Positions 55,177-64,000 of a stretch of DNA of 64,000 nt are shown one piece after another. The first letter of the stretch is position 1. Each line of letters starts with the position of its first letter. Source of the stretch: Arachnopeziza araneosa. Lineage: Eukaryota > Ascomycota > Leotiomycetes > Helotiales > Arachnopezizaceae. A program made the position numbers and the translations under genes. Where the stretch lies: assembly GCA_003988855.1 (NCBI GenBank), contig QYAI01000139.1:1-64000 (forward strand), given 5' to 3'. The notes below the pieces were generated by a model. It did not search any database. It worked only from the letters and a program-made list of their open reading frames with translations, and was not told where the DNA came from.

Positions 55177-58100
55177 GTTTCCTGAGGGTTTGTGAGGGAA
55201 TTGGGAATTGGGATTTGGGGTTTGGAAGGAGATGGTAGATCTCGATAGACCCGCTATTTATCTATCCACAAACTCGAGGAGAAGGAGTGAGGTCACTGCT
55301 GAAGAAACAAGCACAATGGGATTGGGGAGGAGGAGAGAGGAGGAGAGATGGGGATATATAGCATATCTGCATGGGCATTCGGATGATGGGGTAAGGTGAT
55401 TGATTTCATGCTGCCAGTCCGGGCTAGAGCAGCTAAGGTGCAACTTACTTGACCGCAGACCCCCGAGATAGTTCTGGAGTAGGACTAGCGGGGATGTTCA
55501 ACGTTGCCAATAAGGCAATATGAGTGTGATATGATCCACACAATAATGAGAAACAAACGAGGAGAAAACCCCGGAGACGTTGACCACGTACCGGCGAGAT
55601 ATTAAAAACAACCAACCACTGGGGATCCCAGCTTTCCCCCATCGCCGTGAGCCAGTCAGCCGCCGCTGTTGGAGGGCATCCCCAGCACGCTTTCCCAGAT
55701 GAAGAGAGAGGATGAACTTCTGCTTCCTTTGCTCCAGAGATGGTGCCGTTTACATTTAATTACCAAGACTTGCAGACCGCCAGACTCGTCCACCACTTGC
55801 CCATCGGCATCCGCACTCATTTTGGCGGAGAGGGCTGACAGAAAAACCTTTTGGCTGTGGCGGCACAAGTCTCGGATCGTCGCACTGACAGGAACATCTG
55901 TGCTGTGCAGACCCCGATACTGTTGCAGTCGAGATGGAAGATCAAGGACAGTCGACTGAGACGGGAGGTAGCATTCGACCGGTTTCTGGTCGGAAGCAAG
56001 CACTTCCTCTCGTGGCCAAGCACGCCGGCTGCGACGGGGCACGGCGACGGGGAGAGGGAGCTTGGAGTCCAATCTGCGGAGCATGAATCGAAAGTCCACA
56101 TGGAAAAATCTGGATCTAGCGCAAGCAGCTCCACCTCGTTGTCGTCGTCCCGAGCACTGATCCAACTGTGCACTAGTCGTCCTCCGATCCCGAGCTATCT
56201 AAGCCATTCTGGGCAATACTTGCTCCCGGATCAACATAAGTCCTCCTTTAGCCTGATGTCACTCTTTCTGCCTCTCATCTCGAGTCACCAACCGTCATGG
56301 GAGTCACTAACCGTCATGGGAGTCACTACCCCGTTCCCCCGGTTCTCTGTACGACGACACCTTTCTCGAACTCTGTCTGGGCCCGAGCTATAACAGCCGT
56401 CGTCGCTGCTTCAGCGGCAGTGCCTCTCTTCTCCGGCCGGCCAAATCCTCACTTCGGCAACGTCTGTCTGTCTTTCTTTGGCTGGACCCGTCGAAACGAT
56501 GCCTAATTTGGTGCATACGGGTCCCCGAATTAGCAGACGCAGCGGTCGGTGCAGACTCGGTGGATAAATCTGGTAGCGTTGTGGCCTGCGCCAGCCGGCC
56601 AAGCTCCCCTGGCAAAGACACTTTCGATCCCCTCCCTTCGCGGCTGACTTCCCCAGACCCTTCCTTGCCTCCTCCAATCAATACCACAAGCTCGAGATGG
56701 CTCCAACAAGCATTCTGAGACTGCGATTTGCGACAACAATATCATCGTCGGTCCCCAGCAAGCACATTTTAATAGAGCGAAGCCAGCCAATCTTGTGGCA
56801 GGTTCGAAATAGATTACCAAAACACACACAACGCATACAGCCTCCTCATGGTTGATTAAACGACGTGCTTGACTACTGCTGCACCATCCTGCAGATAGAA
56901 CAAACCCACGAGCCACAGAGTGGGAAGATGGCACGACGGATTGGAGGATTGGAGGATTTGGCGTATTCTCCTCGCATCTACATTAAAACTACGTTTCAAT
57001 CTTTGCACAACCACTCGGGGGTCCTCTCTAGGAAGGGTTAAGGGCGCCAATTTTGTGAGTTGTGCTATCAAGTTGGGTTGACAAACTGTACAAAATACAT
57101 CTACCGCATCCTCGCAGCTGGGGATCCAAGCATGTTCAATATCAAGTCACCAGGCTATAATCTGCCAGATCTCCCAACACCCATATATCTATGATTCAAA
57201 TCTCGTGTACAATTCACGTCGACTTGTAACATCCCAGAGCTCACCACATTAGGGTGCCCAGAGCCGCCGTGGGAGCGAACTGGCGGAGGTTGCAAGCTTC
57301 AGAAGGCGGCCTTTCCATTGGCCAGTCCCAATTCTGAATTATTCTGGGAGAGTCGCAAGTCCATTGTATCCTCGCAGAGGCTTGCATCAAAAGGCACAGC
57401 ACGCTATCAGCTAACGGGACCTCAAAGATCTAAATGTGGAAGCGACTTTAACCAGCCGCCACCAGCAATTTTGGCGATGCCGGAATCCTTCCAGGATCGA
57501 CATTTGGCTCCAGAAAGTGGTACCGTAACCAAAGTATTTGCTGACTGCATTCATTTAGAATGCAAACACCGTCCCGATCCTGGGCTACAGTTGAAATATT
57601 GCTGTGACAAATACCACAGGTATCACCTTTCCCTCACTGTGATAGGCTTCTTCTCTCGACATCTATCCAAGTCGTCTCACCATCATCCGAGTCTTCGTGA
57701 GGCCTGCGAAACAATCCTCGCAATGTTCGGGCTTCCCCTGTGCGTCAATCCAACTCGTCAAGCCACGCGGCGAGGCGCGGAGCCACGTCGCCACGAAACG
57801 CTTCTCTCGCTTCTCCAGACGCCCTCGAGACTCTCTCCCGGGTCAAGGGAAGGCTTGATGCTTCTTATCCTAGCCCGCTACTTAAGGAGTCCCCTCCCGG
57901 AAACAAGCATGGAAATTCCCGGAAACATGTGGGATCATAGAGTACCATTTCCCATGTATCCACAATTTCGAGAAGTGGCGTGGAACTTCACGAATCTGTC
58001 GAAGATACCGAAATACTTCTCAACCGGCAATCATTGAGTCCTCTAAGTGGAACCGAAATCAATATTCTGAAAGATGTCGAGTAACTTTTGACAGCCTTCA

Positions 58101-61100
58101 CGTGCGGTCCGTCGTCCGTCACCGAGATGAGGTTCTCGCAACTTTCATCACTTGCGAATTTTAAAGCAACGGAGATTACACCGAGCTCTTTAGACGATAT
58201 TTCCAAAGCAACCCTGCTTCACGAAACCGTATACCATTCCCGATTTTGAGAACCTCAGGTAGGATTATAGTGGACGTGTTGAGAAAAGCACTTCTGATTT
58301 CTTCACCCTGACGAAAGAAAGGTAAGTACAGAAGTACAGTAGCAGACATGCGCTTCTTTATTATGATGGAGTATTCTTCGTCACGTTTAGATCGGAATGA
58401 GAACTTCAAAGTCCGGATCACCCCTCCTATTTACAATCCTGTCAAGCCACAACCCCCAAACACTCTCATTTGTTGTTTCATCCCCTTTAAGCTGAGTTCT
58501 GGAAGCAATTTTTCAACGATTCTCTTCCCCTGCCACTGCTACCAACAGCTTGGTACACCCGTAACCGAAGTCTCCAGGGTTGGTGGAAGAATTGCGAGGT
58601 ATGAGTTGCAAACGCGTTGGCATCCGCCCCCGTCATTTTACCTATGCCAAACCTTCCTTCACTGTATCAATCATTCAATTGTCGAACGACTATCCTAGCA
58701 TAGAAACAGGATTGATAGCCTTCGAGTAAGCTGAGGATCATTACTGTAAGCTGAGGAATGATCCCCCTGATTTTGGAACACTGTTGAAACTCACTTGACT
58801 AAGCGATGTCACCTGAGAAGATGATTCATATCATGCATTCTATTTTATATACATCATGCCCGACGTATCGTCTGATCCCTACGTTATGATTTTCGGTGTT
58901 AATGCGTTGCTCTTATTGGGATGATTACAAGGTTAGAGCCGTTCAAAGCGTGATGGTAAAGGTGGCAACATGTTCTTGGAGACGCTGTCATAAAGAAGCA
59001 AGGAACCTTCGACAAACCCTCATTGGACATAGTATTCAGCTTTAGTGTTTCTTTTCTGATTTTTGTTTGGCCCATTATAATAACCTAAAATGGTTTTCAG
59101 GGTCACGAGTCAAGTTCTGGCTGTAAAGTTCCAATAGCTTTCTCATACCCAAGGCAAAACAATGAAGGTGTATTGCTTTACTCGCTTTTACAATTAATAC
59201 ATATTCTGAGTTTGAGTTTCCTAACTTCAGTCATTGAGGAGTAATCATCTGAAACAGTTATCAGTCCGTGTTCATAGAAATGCTCTGTGCGTTGTTAGAT
59301 GCCTTATGAATCTAAAACACAATTGATGCACTTTGTTCTTGTGTAAACGAACGGATCAGACCCATGAGAATTAGAGAGCTACTCTTTTGGTATGTCTAAG
59401 TATCGTTCTCCTCTGCCTTCTCCATTGTGCTTTGGATATTGCCCCTATTGTTGCATTGGAAGTAGGTCTTATAATCAAACTATAGCACTGAAACAAGCGA
59501 TCATCCGTATGCACTCCTACTTGAGGGAGAAACTGCCATAATACAATCGATTCAATTATTGGCAGGCCGCGGGAGGATTATCAGCTAAAACTCTAAATAG
59601 TGCTAAGGCTTCTGGCCTTGTATACCCCTCAGTTTGGTTTGTCCTTGCCAGCATTACAATGTTTTTCCGTTCCAGATTTCCAAAATTCCAACTTCTAAGG
59701 TCATGGAGCTCGATCGTTATTACTGGCCTGAATAGTCAACCCGTCATCGATTATCTTTAAACCCTTCAGCTCAATCAATTGAGAAGACTAGGGTTGTTTT
59801 TACGCCCATAGCTTTCCAAGCTTAGTTTCTCGCTCTGCCAAGTTCAACAGAATGTGGTCCATATTTTAGGCTACTAATGAATCTCACCCGTCGGTTTGCA
59901 TTTCCCACTACCTCCGGTATAAAATTTCCGCTATCATACTACTTGCCACTCTACCGATCAAATAAGAAGGTGTTCTTGACAGTGTCGCCAAAGTAGACTT
60001 GCATTGTATCCGCTAAAAAAAAGCACATACTTCAATAATTTAGAAAACAAAAGTGCCTAGCGTCTTATTCAACTTACAGACAATAATGAAGGCAGAAAGA
60101 GCTATAGTCTTGCACCGCCATCAGCAGTGCCAACATTTCACAATGTTTTCCAGCACAAAATGTTATCCGTAGTAAGTTGGTCCCCGGGTCATTGAGTGCT
60201 GAGGCTAGCATTAGATGCAACCATGTTTCCAGACTCATGATTCAAATCTAAAAATGAGGGATGTTTACCGCTCTTGTATATTGACAAAAATTCCGCGTTG
60301 TATTCTAATGAAAATTTGGGTAAGCCATTCGGAATCACCACGGTGATTGCAACCAATGAGGAGTTTGGATATCTTTTTCCTTAATTGTCGTTTCGGGATT
60401 GTATATGGGAGGCTGTCATACCGAGTTCAATAATCCGCTATAACATTTACCTTGATTGCCTTGGCTTGCGCTTAGTTTTCTTTATATTTTAGATCCTAGC
60501 GGGGTTTTAAACAATATTATAATAGCGTTACAACTTTCAGTCACGTTTAGAAGGTTACAGAGGCATGAGAAGTTGACAGAGAGAGAGCCGCATCCTCATT
60601 TTCTGGCTCTCAGACCTCTCAACCTGGTCATAAACCATACATTTCAGTATTATTTTTGCTCAGTAATTCAAGATAACACTATTATCCTATTTACGCAATA
60701 TCATATTGTTCTCAATTTGAGATTGTCTACACCATCTGGAAGAGTCGTTGTTTTGTGTCAATATCATAGATCAAACAGCCACTTGAAGGCTCAACACAAG
60801 CACGCATTCAAATCGAAATTCGATTTCAAAAATATTCTTATCCTGCCTCGGCTCTTTTGGACCCCCCTTATTAATGGCAAAGTTTCCTCGGATACTTTCT
60901 TCTCCTGCGGAGCAAAATCACCCTGATCAAACTCACGTGATGTCCGAACAAAGCCTATATTAATGGAAGTGGGAAGTTCAAGCAGTAGAAAGATTTATTC
61001 TCATTCACCCTTAGTTATATTCAAGCTAACTACTTTCAAGATGGCGAGAATGCTACTATACCTGAAAGCTTTTCTCTAGCGAAATATCCAGAGGATCAGC
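55177..61100. other. Six-kilobase gene-poor region
   Basis: The right part of the acetate-transporter promoter (55.2-57.2 kb) is relatively GC-rich, with overlapping frames on both strands but no recognisable domain. The longest plus-strand frame (57318-58037, 239 codons) starts with a non-ATG codon and matches nothing I know. 58.4-61.0 kb is AT-rich with only a short frame at 60456-60926. No RNA gene seen. Confidence 0.45.
56290..56327. repeat. 19-bp direct tandem duplication
   Basis: AACCGTCATGGGAGTCACT occurs twice head to tail, with a third partial GAGTCACC just before. It sits 1.1 kb upstream of the acetate-transporter-like ATG. Each copy holds GAGTCAC, close to an AP-1/Gcn4-like half-site. 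Confidence 0.85.
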
Positions 61101-62029
61101 ATGTACTGCGAACTCTACTTATCCTACCCACTTCCCCAAAGGTTATCTTTCAATCGCAGAATTCCCTCAACAGTTGGTAATATCTCTGGAGAATTCGAAC
61201 TCTTATTCTACATGCCTCACGATTACAAAACCCGTGCTGAATCATCCGAGTCAAGAGAAAAGTATCCTGTGATTATTAATTTTCACGGAGGTGGCTACAC
61301 CTTGGGTCAAGCATGGGACGACGCTCGCTGGATCACAGAAATAGTCAAACATATGTCCGCCGTCATTATCAGTGTAGATTACCGCCTGGCATCAAAGTAC
61401 CCGTTCCCCACCGGGATTGAAGACGGCGTCTCTGCTGTTCTCTGGATCTGGGCACATGCGGAAGAGTTCAGCCTCGCATCTCTCGGACTGCTCTCACGGG
61501 CTTCAGCGCTGGTGCTAACTTTACGTACACTATTCCTTTTCGTCTGCAAGAAGAATTGCGAAGATTAAAGGCCGAGGATAAGCTGGAGCAGGTTGTGGTG
61601 GGGAACATAATAGGATTAGTATCTTTCCATCCTTCAATTGACTCAACACTTACACGAGCTGAACGAGATGCATCAAATCCAAACCTGATTTCTATTGCTC
61701 CGCAGACTATTCAAAGGTTATTCGACGATGCATATTTCTTTCCTGGACTAGATAAAAAGGATCCGCTGGTTAGTCCGGGCTTTGCTTCAGATGAATTGCT
61801 GAAAGAGTCATTGCCGATAAATATGTCGTTGATCACGGCCGGCGGTGATGCGTTGTTGGTGGAGGCGGAACTATTCAGGGAGAGACTGAGGAAATTAGGG
61901 AAGATGGTTGACGGATATACTGTTCAGGGAGTTGCGCACGCTTGGGATAAAGTACCTACTTTTGGGAAAGCGGACATGAGAAGGGTCGAGGCTTATGATG
62001 CTGCAGTTGCGAGTTTGAAAGAGTTTTAG
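61101..62029 (+). pseudogene. Alpha/beta-hydrolase (HSL-type esterase/lipase) with one frameshift
   Basis: The first part reads 'EFELLFYMPHDYKTRAE', the oxyanion motif 'INFHGGGYTLGQAWDDARW' and 'SVDYRLASKYPFPTGIEDG'. The second part, in the next frame, reads 'ISRTALTGFSAGANFTYTIP' with the nucleophile GFSAG, then 'ITAGGDALLVEAELF' (catalytic Asp) and 'VQGVAHAWDKVP' (catalytic His). One base appears to be missing at about 61475: reading GAC for the GC there would give 'NLDISRT'-like continuity. There is no room for an intron at this point. All three catalytic residues are present, so the gene would be intact if the base is an assembly error. The first ATG, at 61101, is chosen because the first conserved segment starts ~20 residues later. 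The substrate is unknown. Confidence 0.7.
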
Positions 62030-62626
62030 AATGAGCGAAGAGTGGAAGATTAAAGAAGCATAATTATCAGTTTATCATGATGGACATAAATTCTAAATTC
62101 CTATGGGAGCCGTTGATTTATAAAAATCTAGTTTTGGAAATAGCAATTCGGTCAAGGCGAATTAGATTGTTATATCATCCACGTGAGAACCCCTTTAGAA
62201 GGTCGCTGAGTTGAATCTCGAATTACAAAATAGCGAACATGAAAGGTGGATAATTAGAACTCAGAAAGAGAAGGGTGCCTGACTACAAGTATCTCGAGCA
62301 CCCGTTTAAAAAAATCTTGGTGTCCCATAACCTCTACCAACAGAGGTAATGGCAAGTTGGATAATACACACCAGAATAGATGTACTCACCCTTATTAGAA
62401 TTCGAAACTTGATTATGGAATAGACTTATAACTTATGATTGGAATATTTCCTTAAGTTCGTATGGGTAGACGTTGGGATTGAGGATTCTGTAGGGTAGGC
62501 GAAAATTTCGAGGCAGTGTGAATATGGAGCAAGGCGACGGATTGATAATGGGATATGCTTAGCCTTCTAAAATACAAGAAGTGATGAGATCTTCTATCTA
62601 TTTTCCTTTCCCGAATAACCACAAGC
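62030..62626. other. Convergent spacer
   Basis: Nothing recognised between the esterase and the secreted-protein gene. Confidence 0.45.
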
Positions 62627-63638
62627 CTAAGACCACCCAGTCATTAATATTGACGAGATGTAGCAGGTTGTGGTATTCGCTGCTACATTGAATAAAACAC
62701 TTGGTGTTGTTGTGTTCCACCCCAGCCGGGGATCAGCTACTGGAGATTCTTTTCCAATACACCACTCTGTTCCTTTGCCGGATGCTTCAATTATGATGTT
62801 CTTCCAGAAGAGGTTGCCAAAATTCCATGATCCATTATTCTGTGTTTCTATCTGGAGTAATGCCTGCATCATGGGGTTGAAACCATTGTTTGCTGGATTT
62901 TTGTTATGGTTCAGGTTATTATTTTAAAAGTACTTTGACTCACCATATGTTGTATCTGAATGGCCATCTTCTAGGAGATTTCCTCCGAATGGTAGTCCTC
63001 TACCACTGGGATTCACAACCCAGCTATCAACCCAGATTTGCCCTGAAGAGCTCCAAACGAACATTGATTTAACAACATCACCTGGATAAACTGCGCATTA
63101 TTTAGCGTTTTGTAGAAGTGGAAGTCTTGTTGCTTCTTGCCTCTCATATGTGTTGTCAAATCTTTAGCTGGACTAATTTTCAGTGAGTAAAAAGGCTTCC
63201 AAGTTCTACAATAAAAATAGACACCCACTTGCAGCACCAGTATGGAAGTAGCCACCACTAATAAGGTCAATCTCATGCTGTAAATTCAAACAGCTTCATA
63301 TCTAGCCGAAACAAACAAACTTACCTCATTTGATGTGATTTGCCCAAAGGTATCTAGTCCATCGTTCGTGATGACATTTTGTAGGAGTGCGCTTACAGGC
63401 TCTGGTTGTAGACCTGGCCAAAATGATACAAGCGAGTTTCCGTCAATAACAGGAGCGTAAGGCGGAATGACTAAGTCGACCTCAAACTATTCAGGTTAGA
63501 CTCCGAAGGATGACAACAATGGCAAGCACTTACCCGAACGATGGGAGTGTGGGGTAAGAATACAACTCCATATGACGTTGCTGACACAATACCAGGCGCT
63601 ACCACGAAGAGGATTGTAGTAAAGATGGAGCGGAACAT
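62627..63638 (-). CDS. Probable secreted fungal protein of unknown function, middle exons uncertain
   Basis: Supported exons on the minus strand: 63638-63534, 63486-63325, about 63091-62944 and 62892-62627. Exon 1 starts 'MFRSIFTTILFVVAPGIVSA', a clear signal peptide. Exon 2 gives 'FEVDLVIPPYAPV' and 'LQNVITNDG'. The fourth supported part reads 'YPGDVVKSMFVW' with 'GQIWVDSWVVNPSG', and the last exon 'NNGSWNFGNLFWKNI' with 'IEASGKGTEWC' and a Cys near the end. The alternating aromatic and Gly-rich segments suggest a beta-sandwich extracellular protein; a resemblance to eqolisin/concanavalin-like folds is only an impression. Between 63324 and 63092 I could not find one splice pattern that keeps the frame, so the gene may be broken or have an unusual exon. 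Confidence 0.5.
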
Positions 63639-64000
63639 TTTTCGTAGAGCAATCAAAGAGATTCCGAGTTTTTGAGGTGATGTCTAGAGAGTGAGTTGGA
63701 TTGAAGTTCTGCTTCGAGGTTGTCAGGTGTTTAAAGCATTTATACAACTCGTATTTCCTATTGACATGATATTCACGGAACTTCATATTTGGAAGTCAAT
63801 AAAGTCTCTTGAGTATAGGAGACTTAAGAATCATCTTATGCAATGATTAACTCCGAAAATAACAATCAGCCGTGACTCATTGATTTCCTGTTGAGTTCAG
63901 ACCGTGAGTCAACTGTTGAAGCTCCTTGGCTTTCGCTTTAGTCTATTTCTCGATGGCCAAGGGGACATCAAGAAAACTCCCTGGATTTGCACATACTAAA

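Noticed and set aside
57318..58037. 239-codon plus-strand open frame upstream of the esterase
   Set aside because: It begins with TTG, has no conserved segment, no neighbouring exons and irregular amino-acid composition; probably chance in GC-richer DNA.
1..64000. CRISPR arrays, bacterial operons or ribosome-binding sites
   Set aside because: The window is eukaryotic: spliceosomal introns throughout and no direct-repeat spacer arrays.

Overview
The window is nuclear DNA of a filamentous ascomycete (Pezizomycotina). Genes carry 42-180 bp GT-AG introns, often with CTAAC/CTGAC-type branch sites, and the families are typical of these fungi: a PDR-type ABC transporter, an AA9 LPMO, a xanthine dioxygenase and a Gpr1/FUN34/YaaH acetate transporter. 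A leotiomycete is plausible, but this is inference and I cannot place the genus.

Layout. (1) 1-10.9 kb is AT-rich, decayed accessory DNA. It holds the C-terminal end of a Fot1/pogo-type transposase, a relic of a DUF3435 tyrosine recombinase (the Starship 'captain' family) whose reading frame continues into a tail of SANT/Myb-like repeats, and two oppositely oriented DUF3723 relics. These look like the remains of a Starship-type giant mobile element. Many in-frame stops sit where Trp, Gln or Arg is expected, as C-to-T (RIP-like) mutation would produce. (2) 10.9-31.3 kb is a dense, intact housekeeping block: URI/Bud27-like prefoldin, Ppc89/Cep57-like spindle-pole protein, mitochondrial AspRS, AP180-type endocytic adaptor, Tfb3/MAT1, NudC-like protein, Swp1/ribophorin II and a Tgl4-type lipase. 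(3) 32.3-38.5 kb has XanA-like xanthine dioxygenase, a 3 kb gene-poor AT-rich gap and a probable Ame1/CENP-U kinetochore protein. (4) 39-50 kb has a 3-beta-HSD-family dehydrogenase that can be spliced in frame onto a hemerythrin-like domain, and a broken PDR ABC transporter divergent from it. (5) 51.4-64 kb has an AA9 LPMO with a damaged splice region, an acetate-transporter-family gene, a long gene-poor stretch, an alpha/beta-hydrolase with a frameshift just before its catalytic serine, and a probable secreted protein with an unclear middle.

Main themes. All housekeeping genes read cleanly after splicing, whereas five of the accessory loci (ABC transporter, HHE domain, LPMO, esterase, mobile-element genes) carry frameshifts or stops; XanA and the acetate transporter are intact. 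Either the accessory genes are really decaying or single-base assembly errors happen to fall in them. Splice boundaries were placed by conserved protein context and phase, not by transcripts.
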